Source: Planctomycetota bacterium (lineage in GTDB: Bacteria; Planctomycetota; Phycisphaerae; Sedimentisphaerales; Anaerohalosphaeraceae). Taken from it: a stretch of DNA of 64,000 bases. The stretch lies in contig VRUI01000008.1 in the NCBI GenBank assembly GCA_019456225.1, forward strand, positions 1 to 64,000, given 5' to 3'. Positions 34,555 through 42,460 of the stretch are shown piece by piece (positions within the stretch are counted from its first letter, which is position 1; every line of letters starts with the position of its first letter). Made by a program: the position numbers and the translations under genes. The notes under the pieces are model-generated. The model ran no database searches. It was not told where the DNA came from and saw nothing but the letters and a program-made list of their open reading frames with translations.

Positions 34555-35451
34555 ATGATCAAATGTGACGATAAAAATTTGAATATTACAGCAAAGCAGA
34601 AAAGCCGCAGAGCCTTTTCGCTTGTCGAGATCATTACCGTGACGCTAATTTCTTCGATGGTAATGATCAGTACGCTTGCGATCTTTAACCAGGTCAGGAA
34701 GGCTACGGCTTCTATAAATGCCAGGCTCGACAAGGAAGACATTGTCGATGAGATCCTCCAACGTATCGCAGAGGACCTCGACCGTCTTGCCGCTCCCGGC
34801 TTTGACACGAAGCTTACTATAAAAAACAAGGTGTCTAACGGGCACAACAAGAGCCAGTTGATAATCGAAAACAAAATTTATGACAAGAGCAACAAACCCC
34901 GGACATTCGAAAAGATAGTCTGGCAGTCAGAATACGATATCGTGGATAAAAGGTTGATATTGTACCGTCACCACAGCGGTCTTTCCCTCGAAGACAAGAT
35001 ACTCGACGGCGAACTGGAAGAAATACAATCCGGCAGAACGGAGCTTTTTATCCCGATTAGCGATGAGATGACTGTCTTCGAGATCCTTGTGCCGAGGAAA
35101 AATGCCAATCCGCTTACTCAGTGGACCAGCACAAGTTTACCTCTGTCAGTTGTGGTGAAGATATCGTCTGCGGCGCCCGTGGAAAATATAGACGGCACCT
35201 TTGAAGTCCTTGAAGAAGACTGGGTAATCAGGAACATAGCGATTGACAGAACCCGAAAACAGAAGTTCGTATTCCAGAAAAAGGATTTCTCAAGGCCCGA
35301 GCCGGATGAAGACGCCGATCCTAACGATATCGACAGCGAAACCGTAACCGATGACAAAAAAGACTCGATAAACAAATTAGATAAAAAAAGCGATGACAAA
35401 AAAATAAGAGAAAAAGCTCTCGACAAAGCAAACTCTATAAAACCTAAATGA
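34555..35451 (+). CDS. gspJ: GspJ-like minor pseudopilin of T2SS 1
   Basis: 298 residues. Leader ending SRRA/FSLVEIITVTLISSMVMISTLAIF: alanine at the cleavage position, Glu5 conserved. The body (about 60-235) carries GspJ-like beta segments (DEILQRIAEDLDRLAA, IVWQSEYDIVDKRLILYRHH). The C-terminal 55 residues are highly charged (EDADPNDIDSE, KKSDDKK) and look disordered; standard GspJ is about 200 residues. The stop overlaps the start of gspK by 4 bp. Confidence 0.88.
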   Translation: MIKCDDKNLNITAKQKSRRAFSLVEIITVTLISSMVMISTLAIFNQVRKATASINARLDKEDIVDEILQRIAEDLDRLAAPGFDTKLTIKNKVSNGHNKSQLIIENKIYDKSNKPRTFEKIVWQSEYDIVDKRLILYRHHSGLSLEDKILDGELEEIQSGRTELFIPISDEMTVFEILVPRKNANPLTQWTSTSLPLSVVVKISSAAPVENIDGTFEVLEEDWVIRNIAIDRTRKQKFVFQKKDFSRPEPDEDADPNDIDSETVTDDKKDSINKLDKKSDDKKIREKALDKANSIKPK

Positions 35452-36839
35452 AAAAACTAACCAATAAAATCCCAGTCAAAAGATCGCCCGCCCCTTCCAT
35501 AAGGCATAAGGGGGCAGCACTTCTTATGACCCTTGCCGTCCTGGTCATACTGACGACTATCGTATTTTCGATGGTGTCACGGCTCAAGGTCAAAAAACGG
35601 CGTCAGCAGTATATGATAAGCTACCAGGCCGCAAGATATGCCTGCGATTCGGCTATGAAATATGCTCTGACAAAGGCCAAGGACATAAAGCCCGAGCTAA
35701 CCACACGCGCCGATTCACCGGATTTTTCCGACCTGTTCTACCTGACCCATCAGCAGCAGCAAGAGATGCTCGAAGAATGGGCAGAAATCAAAACCGAAGA
35801 ACTTCTTGAAGAGCAGCTCAACGAAGAAGACGATGACGAAGAAAACCCGCTCGCCGGATTAATGGAATCTTTGTCTGGTATGGAAGGCGGCGGCGGATTT
35901 GGCGACCCCAACAGCGGCGACCTTTTCAACTTCAATAGTACCCCGGGACTAAGAGAAGACGGGACGATCGACCCTAATTCGCTTACCATTCCAGGCCCTT
36001 ACGGTGTCGATTGGCCATATATCTCAGAGCCGATGGAGTTTAAGGTCGGCGATGCGAAAGTTACGATTAAGATCCGTGACGAAAACGCAAAGATGCCGCT
36101 TACATGGGGAATAATGAAAGACGAAAAAGAACTACGCGCCGCAAACGACGCCCTTCTGATATTCTGCCAATGGATGCAGATGGAGGATGAACATATCGAA
36201 ACACTCATGATGCAGCTCGAAGAGGTAAAAAAACTTAAGCCGTACAGTAAGAACCTCAAACCTATAGTTACCCTCGAAAAAACAACGCCGTCAAGAACAT
36301 CGAGAACGTCGAGAACGCCAAGAACGTCGAGAAGATTAAGCCGCCCAAGAACGTCAACAAGGACTGTGACAACAAAGAAAACCCGCCCGGCAACCGGCCA
36401 CACCAGCGATTTCGCAAGACTGCTCCACAGTTCGCTAATCGACACAACCATCCTTTCAATACCACTGCCCGATACCGGCGAAAGACACGAATCGGCGCTG
36501 AAATACCTCGCACTCTGGGGTTCGCAAAAAGTCAATATCAATAGCGCACCCAGGCAAGTCCTCGAAGCGGTCTTCACTTTCGGAGGCGACCAGGAAGATA
36601 TCGCAGATGCGATCATACAGCAAAGGCAGATAAAGCCCTACAAGGACATCAAGGACTTCAAAGAGCAAAACTACGGCTTTTCAGATTCAATCCGAAAAGC
36701 AGAGCCATATATAGTAACCGAAAGCAGCTTTTTCGCGATCGAAGTTACCGCCGTTTGCGGCAATGCAATAGTTTCGTCGGTAGCGACAGTAAAATTCGAA
36801 AAAGGAAAACCTGAAACAATAGCAATAATATCAAACTGA
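35448..36839 (+). CDS. gspK: GspK-like minor pseudopilin of T2SS 1
   Basis: 463 residues. The leader HKG/AALLMTLAVLVILTTIVFSMV lacks Glu5, as is typical for GspK, the tip pseudopilin. The SAM-like helix-hairpin-helix domain is visible in KVNINSAPRQVLEAVF and YKDIKDFKEQ. Two low-complexity inserts stand out: a Glu/Asp-rich run at about 105-130 and a Ser/Arg/Thr-rich run (SRTSRTSRTPRTSRR) near 285-305. Start overlaps gspJ by 4 bp (ATGA). Confidence 0.92.
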   Translation: MKKLTNKIPVKRSPAPSIRHKGAALLMTLAVLVILTTIVFSMVSRLKVKKRRQQYMISYQAARYACDSAMKYALTKAKDIKPELTTRADSPDFSDLFYLTHQQQQEMLEEWAEIKTEELLEEQLNEEDDDEENPLAGLMESLSGMEGGGGFGDPNSGDLFNFNSTPGLREDGTIDPNSLTIPGPYGVDWPYISEPMEFKVGDAKVTIKIRDENAKMPLTWGIMKDEKELRAANDALLIFCQWMQMEDEHIETLMMQLEEVKKLKPYSKNLKPIVTLEKTTPSRTSRTSRTPRTSRRLSRPRTSTRTVTTKKTRPATGHTSDFARLLHSSLIDTTILSIPLPDTGERHESALKYLALWGSQKVNINSAPRQVLEAVFTFGGDQEDIADAIIQQRQIKPYKDIKDFKEQNYGFSDSIRKAEPYIVTESSFFAIEVTAVCGNAIVSSVATVKFEKGKPETIAIISN

Positions 36840-36878
36840 ATACATAAGTATAAATTATAATGTTTGGAGCATAACCAA

Positions 36879-38324
36879 GTGGAACAACAAAAGTGCTTAG
36901 GAATATATCTTTCGGCTGATAAGGCCGTCGGCATCGTGCTGGCCGGGCATACCGGCCACTACAAGGTCCTCGGATGCTGCAGCGCGCAAAGGGATCCCCA
37001 GCAGGACGACACCTCTCTGTCAGCCGTGATCGCCGAAAAGATATCCGCAAAAAAATTAAAGTACGACGAAGTCTCAGTAGCGATAGACTGCAGCCTGTAC
37101 ACTCAACATGACCTGCATTCGGAGTTTGGGGATCATAAGCAGATCGCAAACACCATCCGCTTCGATGCCGAAGAAGCAGTCGCCACAGACGCGACGGAAC
37201 TGGCCATCGCATTCGACATAACAAACACTGACGACTCCGGTTCGGACGTAACCGTCTATACCGCAAAACGCGACATGATGACGGATATGCTAAACTCAAT
37301 GCTGCAAAAGGGCCTCGACCCTACGGCTATTGAGCCGGACATCGTTTGCCTGGGCAGGTTTATCGAAAAAAACAACACACCACTTACCGACCGCAACAAA
37401 CTTGCTGTCATTATCTCCGGTAGTGCCTGCTACCTGATAATGCCCTCCGATTCGCACCATGCGCCTTGCGTAAGAAGTTTCCTGATGAGCCCCTCCCAGG
37501 ACATCACAAGCGTCCTGGCAAGAGAGGTCCCCATCACTATCGCATCGATGCCAACGGCAGAACCTGTAACATCGATCTCGGTAAGCGGCCGTATCGAAAA
37601 CATCAACAGCGAAGAATTCTCACTGAAGACAGGCCTGGACGTAACAACGATAGACCTCGCCGAAAAAGCCGGCGCCGACGCCTCTCAATGCCCCGAAGAC
37701 ATAACACCATCGGACTTCGCCGCCGCCTACGGAGCCGCACTAGCCGAACTTTCCAGGACCAAAAAGACCGACTTCCGCAAAGACTTCATGCCGTACGAGG
37801 GAAGATTACGAACAATACAAACTGCTTTGCGAATTTTCAGCATTGCCGCAACTTTGATGATCATTGCCGTAGGCGCTAATTTCCAGAAGTCCGTTTACGA
37901 CGCCTCCAGACAGACCAAAGAACTTAAAAAGAGCCTCTACGAAGACCAGGCGATGATCATATTCCGAGAACCGTACATAGAAAAAGAAGAAAAGAGGAAA
38001 TTCTCCTCAAAGCTCGCAAGGGAACTCAATAAAGTTAAGAGCGGTAGATCAGGCCCCTCATTCGGAGATGACTCTTCAGTAACGGCAAGACTGACTTTCA
38101 TCCTCGAAGCGATCAACAACACAAAAAAAGGTAACAAGATCAAGATAGATAATATTTCCATCAGGTCTAAAACTATGTCTGTTAAAGGATCTACCGCTAA
38201 CGGGATTTACAGGGATAACTTTTTCAAGGAAATTGACAAACATAAAAAATTGAAAAAAGGTTCATTCACAAGGCCCCGCACTGTCGGCGATTCTGGATTC
38301 ACTGTAAGTATTGAACTTAAATAA
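36879..38324 (+). CDS. gspL: GspL-like assembly protein of T2SS 1
   Basis: About 481 residues from GTG 36879, with GGAG nine bases upstream; TTG 36864 is the alternative. The first 310 residues have an actin-like PilM/GspL cytoplasmic fold (CLGIYLSADKAVGIVLAG, VSVAIDCSLYT, AEEAVATDATELAIAFDI). One membrane helix at about 325-345 is followed by a periplasmic coil and ferredoxin-like domain. In T2SS it links the ATPase to GspM and the pseudopilus. Overall similarity is low, as usual for GspL; position before a GspM-like gene supports it. Confidence 0.8.
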   Translation: MEQQKCLGIYLSADKAVGIVLAGHTGHYKVLGCCSAQRDPQQDDTSLSAVIAEKISAKKLKYDEVSVAIDCSLYTQHDLHSEFGDHKQIANTIRFDAEEAVATDATELAIAFDITNTDDSGSDVTVYTAKRDMMTDMLNSMLQKGLDPTAIEPDIVCLGRFIEKNNTPLTDRNKLAVIISGSACYLIMPSDSHHAPCVRSFLMSPSQDITSVLAREVPITIASMPTAEPVTSISVSGRIENINSEEFSLKTGLDVTTIDLAEKAGADASQCPEDITPSDFAAAYGAALAELSRTKKTDFRKDFMPYEGRLRTIQTALRIFSIAATLMIIAVGANFQKSVYDASRQTKELKKSLYEDQAMIIFREPYIEKEEKRKFSSKLARELNKVKSGRSGPSFGDDSSVTARLTFILEAINNTKKGNKIKIDNISIRSKTMSVKGSTANGIYRDNFFKEIDKHKKLKKGSFTRPRTVGDSGFTVSIELK

Positions 38325-38343
38325 GATCAAGTGAGGTATAAAA

Positions 38344-38856
38344 ATGATGGATTTTTATAAGAAAGCAAATTTTTATTTTATCGTTATCCCCTTAGCCGCC
38401 GCCATCTGGGCAGTGCTTGCATCGACGGTATTCTTAAACGCTGCCAATGACAAGTGGGGCAAAATGCAGAAAGAATCTGAAAAGTCTGATCCGATCATAG
38501 CTAAAATATTGCTGCACGACCCGGACCGCATAAAACTGCACAAGGAAATGGAAGAAATGGGCAAGTTCGATTACAACACTGTAATTGGCAGTTTTGCAAG
38601 TCGCCACGGAATAGCCGATTCAGTATACGGCTTAAAAGGGACCGGAAGTAAAAGGGACCGGAAAAAAGGAATAATTACAGAAGGTGCAAGAATGATAATA
38701 GATAACATTGATGTAGTAAAATTCACGAAGTTTCTGTCGGATATGCTCAACCTCTGGCCAAACCTCCAGTGTGAAAAACTTACTCTGAAAAAACAAAACA
38801 CAGGACCGGACGCATGGGAAGCAACGATGGATTTCAAATACACATTCAAAAAGTAA
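38344..38856 (+). CDS. gspM: GspM-like protein, last gene of T2SS operon 1
   Basis: 170 residues. One N-terminal helix (residues 11-30, FYFIVIPLAAAIWAVLAST), then a coiled region and a C-terminal alpha/beta domain (GARMIIDNIDVVKFTKFLSDMLNLWPNLQCEKLTLKK) of the GspM/PilO ferredoxin-like type. Sequence recognition alone would be weak; the size, topology and place after gspL make GspM the best call. Confidence 0.7.
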   Translation: MMDFYKKANFYFIVIPLAAAIWAVLASTVFLNAANDKWGKMQKESEKSDPIIAKILLHDPDRIKLHKEMEEMGKFDYNTVIGSFASRHGIADSVYGLKGTGSKRDRKKGIITEGARMIIDNIDVVKFTKFLSDMLNLWPNLQCEKLTLKKQNTGPDAWEATMDFKYTFKK

Positions 38857-39076
38857 ATCTTTCAGAGTATATTAACCATTTAACCCTGTTTAATATAGCT
38901 GGCTTCGGCTGAGATGCCCGGAGAAACAAAAAACACGCTTATTATTAGACTTACTGCAAAAAAGGCTTATTATATTCACTGACATCTAACCATTTTGATT
39001 TGACTTCTGACTGGATATTGACGATATATTTAATTATCGTTCGTAACAGCCACTATAATTATAGAGGAAATATGAA
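38857..39076. other. intergenic region between T2SS operon 1 and glmS
   Basis: 220 bp without a gene. An AT-rich perfect inverted repeat (TATATTAA at 38868-38875, TTAATATA at 38890-38897) lies just after gspM and may help end transcription. TATAAT at 39054-39059 could be a -10 for glmS, but no good -35 is spaced from it. No glmS ribozyme core was seen. Confidence 0.4.
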
Positions 39077-40945
39077 ATGTGCGGCATAGTTGCTTATCTT
39101 GGAAATAAAACAGCTCGACCGATACTCATCGAAGGCCTCAAACGCCTTGAGTACCGCGGATACGACTCGGCGGGAATCGCCCTGCTGGAAAACAATGACA
39201 TTACAGTCACAAAATCGGCCGGCAGAATATCGAACCTTGAAGACTGCCTCACCCGGGATGCATCGAATGCGTCACTGGGAATCGGCCACACCCGCTGGGC
39301 AACCCACGGAAAACCCAACACAATAAACGCACACCCGCACCAGGACTACACCGGCAAGATCGTCGTCGTCCACAACGGCATAATCGAAAACTATGCGACT
39401 CTGAAAAAGTGGCTCAAAACAAAGGATGTTCCGTTCGTCAGCGAGACAGACTCGGAAGTAATCGCAAACCTCATCGGATACTTCTACGCCGAAGGCAACG
39501 ACAAACAGGGCCGCAAAGCCTCCGGCTCTACCAGCAAATTCGAATGGGCCGTACAGGAAGCACTCAGCGAACTGGTCGGAACATACGGACTTGCGATCAT
39601 CTGCAAAGACTACCCAGACACTCTGATAGGCGCAAAAAAGGGAAGCCCGCTGATCCTCGGAGTAGGCGAAAAAGAATTCATCATCGCCTCGGACGCGTCA
39701 GCTATCGTAGAACACACGACACAGGCGATATATCTGTCCGACAATGAAATGGCAATCGCCACAAGCGAAGGCTTTAGAACGAAAACAATTGACAACGTCG
39801 AAGTGACAAAGAGCCTCAAGGAAATCGAATTTTCTCTCGAAGAAATTGAACTCGCCGATTTCGACCATTACATGCTCAAAGAAATTTACGAACAGCCGAC
39901 ATCGATCGCAAGATGCCTCGGCGGAAGGATAGACCTGAAGAGCTCAAGAGTCGTACTCGGCGGTTTGCAGGACATACTAAGAGATCTGACCAAGACGAAA
40001 CGAATCATACTGACGGCTTGCGGAACGGCATGGCACGCAGCACTGGTCGGCGAATTCCTCTTCGAGCAGCTCGCCAGGATCCCGGCAGAAGTCGAATACG
40101 CAAGCGAATTCAGATACCGCAACCCGATCATCGAGGAAGGAACCATAGTAATTGCCATCAGCCAGTCCGGCGAAACAGCCGACACACTAGCTGCCATCGA
40201 GCAAGCCAAAGAAAGAGGAGCGACAGTCCTGGGAGTAGTAAACGTAGTAGGATCGACGATCGCGCGCACAACCGACGCAGGCGTCTACCTGAGAGTAGGC
40301 CCGGAGATCGGCGTTGCAAGCACAAAAGCCTTTACCGCCCAGGTCGCAGTACTGACAATGCTCGCAATTGAGCTTGGCCGAAGACGCCATCTAAGCAACG
40401 AATACGCATACACCCTGCTAAAAGAGCTGGCAACTATTCACGAAAAGATCCCACCGATCCTCGCCCAGACAGACCACATAAAAGAGATAGCCAAAGCAAA
40501 CATCGACAAAGAAAACTGGCTCTTCCTCGGCCGCGGACTGAACTACCCGGTCGCACTGGAAGGCGCACTCAAGCTCAAAGAGATCAGCTACATACACGCA
40601 GAGGGTTTGCCCGCTGCCGAAATGAAGCACGGACCCATCGCGCTGATCACAGACGACATGCCGGCGGTATTTATCGCGACAAAATGCTCGCAATACGATA
40701 AGATCATCGGAAACATTGAGGAGGTACGCGCAAGAGGCGGCAAGACGATAGTGGTAGCAACCGAAGGCGACGAAAACATCAAACAATACGCCGACCACCT
40801 TATCACAGTACCAGACACAAACGAATACCTCCAACCGATGATCAATGCCATTCCCCTCCAGCTGCTGGCCTACCATGCGGCAGTACTAAGAGGACACGAC
40901 GTAGACAAACCAAGGAATCTGGCAAAAAGTGTAACTGTAGAATAG
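39077..40945 (+). CDS. glmS: glutamine-fructose-6-phosphate aminotransferase
   Basis: 622 residues, near the usual 600-610. It makes glucosamine-6-phosphate, the entry to UDP-GlcNAc for peptidoglycan and other glycans. ATG 39077 (AGAGG nine bases upstream) puts the catalytic cysteine at position 2 (MCGIVAYLG), needed for the N-terminal glutaminase; an ATG at 39072 is out of frame. The glutaminase domain covers 2-240, followed by two SIS domains (ILTACGTAWHAALVGEF, ISQSGETADTLAAI, LFLGRGLNYPVALEGALKLKEISYIHAEG) and the C-terminal KPRNLAKSVTVE. A diverged copy of its last 25 codons lies at 54892-54969. Confidence 0.98.
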   Translation: MCGIVAYLGNKTARPILIEGLKRLEYRGYDSAGIALLENNDITVTKSAGRISNLEDCLTRDASNASLGIGHTRWATHGKPNTINAHPHQDYTGKIVVVHNGIIENYATLKKWLKTKDVPFVSETDSEVIANLIGYFYAEGNDKQGRKASGSTSKFEWAVQEALSELVGTYGLAIICKDYPDTLIGAKKGSPLILGVGEKEFIIASDASAIVEHTTQAIYLSDNEMAIATSEGFRTKTIDNVEVTKSLKEIEFSLEEIELADFDHYMLKEIYEQPTSIARCLGGRIDLKSSRVVLGGLQDILRDLTKTKRIILTACGTAWHAALVGEFLFEQLARIPAEVEYASEFRYRNPIIEEGTIVIAISQSGETADTLAAIEQAKERGATVLGVVNVVGSTIARTTDAGVYLRVGPEIGVASTKAFTAQVAVLTMLAIELGRRRHLSNEYAYTLLKELATIHEKIPPILAQTDHIKEIAKANIDKENWLFLGRGLNYPVALEGALKLKEISYIHAEGLPAAEMKHGPIALITDDMPAVFIATKCSQYDKIIGNIEEVRARGGKTIVVATEGDENIKQYADHLITVPDTNEYLQPMINAIPLQLLAYHAAVLRGHDVDKPRNLAKSVTVE

Positions 40946-41193
40946 AAAAACCCAAGCAAATTCCGTAAATTTCACATGGGCAACCCCCTCGAAAAAGTGG
41001 TACAAAAGTGGGACGTTTCTGGTACGCTTTTCATTTGCGGAACTTTCAATATCCACTATATCCGCTGGGTATTTCATTTGGGAGTGATTATAGCACTTTC
41101 TGTGCCTTATGCTACATATCTGGTACAATGTACCTATTTCACCCGTTTCCCCAAGGAAAAGCCTAATCCCAAGCCTCAAAAAAAGGCTCTCTT

Positions 41194-41481
41194 TTGAATG
41201 CTCATCACCAACCGTTTTACAGCGACCAGGTCGGTGACGTCCCGGTAAACTTCCTCTCCGATGTTGACACAACCGGAGGCAACTCAGGCTCGGCAACACT
41301 CAATCGAAAAGGCGAACTTGTCGGACTACTCTTCGATGGCAACTCCGAATCACTTGCAAGCGACATGATATTCATGCCCAAAATCACAAGATCAATACAC
41401 GCAGATATCCGATACATACTCTGGTTCATGAAAAACGTCGACCACGCAGAAAACCTGCTTAAAGAAATGAACGTAAATTAA
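41194..41481 (+). pseudogene. C-terminal remnant of an S46-family peptidase
   Basis: Only the last 85-90 residues remain of a family of about 700 residues (dipeptidyl-peptidase 7/11 type). VNFLSDVDTTGGNSGSATLNRKGELVGLLFDGN contains the catalytic serine motif GGNSGS, and IFMPKITRSIHADIRYILW is the conserved S46 ending. The catalytic His and Asp and the helical domain are gone. The preceding sequence is non-coding and follows glmS directly, so the break lies near 41210. Confidence 0.8.
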
Positions 41482-41659
41482 TTGAACAGCGAGGCTGTGC
41501 ATCCTGCCGGACACAACCCTGGCAAAGTCGAATTTAGCATTTCGCGGGCTCTCTGCTAGCCAGTCACGAGCGTTCAAGACTCGACAGGTCAGCGGGCTGG
41601 TTCATTCTTGCATGTTATGTATGGATAACCATACACGGAGCCTTCTGCCCTATATGATT
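41482..41659. other. short intergenic region with a shared 21-bp patch
   Basis: No gene. Positions 41582-41602 match 55253-55273 (CGACAGGTC.GCGGGCT..TT, 18 of 21 bases), so this flank shares sequence with the far flank of the second T2SS cluster. Confidence 0.4.
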
Positions 41660-42211
41660 TTACAGCACCTTAGTGCCTTTATAGCACCAATGCCAGGGTT
41701 CATAAATAATGCCATATCTGTTATCCCTGGGATAACTGAGATAAAAACCAAACCTGTTGCCATTTTTGATGAGCCATTTGAAAGCCTCAGAATGTTCGAA
41801 TTCTTCTTCCAGTGCCAAAAAGCCAGGTGTAGTCAGGTCGATAGCTTTTCCTGTGTGATGTTCACTGTATCCCGGCCGAGCACTTACTTTAAAGATCTCT
41901 TCATCAGAAAGACCTCGCATTCTTTTCTTTTCTACGATTTCTGACTGCCGCTCAATACTTCTAAAAGCCGAGACAAGGTGCAGCAGGACTTCTTGATCCC
42001 CGGCAGCATCACGCATTCTTTCCCATGCAATCAAAACGTCAGGGTGCAAATGAAAAAACCGACCATTATCTTCAAATTCAACTAATTCATGTTGCTGTGG
42101 ATATTGAGGCATAGGCAATTTCTTTGAGTAATCTTGTTTTTTGTCGCAGCCGGAATAAAGGTTTACCATCACAATTATAGCAACTAACATCATCCAGGGT
42201 TTGGTATTCAT
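41660..42211 (-). CDS. VanY-type D-Ala-D-Ala carboxypeptidase lipoprotein
   Basis: About 183 residues from ATG 42211, which gives a clean lipoprotein signal (MNTKPWMMLVAIIVMVNLYSGC, lipobox YSGC); an ATG ten codons earlier is possible. Peptidase M15B/VanY motifs are complete: SAFRS, then ARPGYSEHHTGKAIDL with the zinc ligands His and Asp, and the catalytic Glu and third ligand in YEPWHW. It would trim the terminal D-Ala of peptidoglycan stem peptides in the periplasm. It stands alone between the two T2SS clusters; no vanR/S-like genes are near, so housekeeping wall remodelling is more likely than resistance. Confidence 0.9.
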   Translation of the reverse strand: MNTKPWMMLVAIIVMVNLYSGCDKKQDYSKKLPMPQYPQQHELVEFEDNGRFFHLHPDVLIAWERMRDAAGDQEVLLHLVSAFRSIERQSEIVEKKRMRGLSDEEIFKVSARPGYSEHHTGKAIDLTTPGFLALEEEFEHSEAFKWLIKNGNRFGFYLSYPRDNRYGIIYEPWHWCYKGTKVL

Positions 42212-42431
42212 TGGTCTATTGCCCTTTTCAAAATAAAACATTAAGTTTGGGCATTATAACAGGGAAAACCTGAAAGGTCGATTGAAATCTACATGACATT
42301 TGAACGCCCACTCCTATTTTGGCGTACCAGATTTGTTAGATTGTGTGGGGTAAAAGATCAACGACGGCAAGCTATCGTCTTATCTCGCTTTTGGGAAGGC
42401 AGAACTCGCCCGGTCCATTACCGTTAAGCGG

Positions 42432-42460
42432 GCACAATACCTCCGGCTACGGTTGGGACT
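42432..42460. repeat. inverted partner of the repeat at 54806-54832
   Basis: The reverse complement reads GTCCCAACCGTAG.CGGAGGT.TTG and includes the last codons and stop of gspD 2. A similar sequence in opposite orientation lies at 54806-54832, on the far side of the T2SS 2 operon. Confidence 0.5.

Noticed and set aside
38857-39076. glmS ribozyme before glmS
   Set aside because: No recognisable core sequence; the region is short and AT-rich.
41660-42211. Vancomycin resistance cluster
   Set aside because: Only a VanY-like enzyme is present; no ligase, dehydrogenase or two-component genes.
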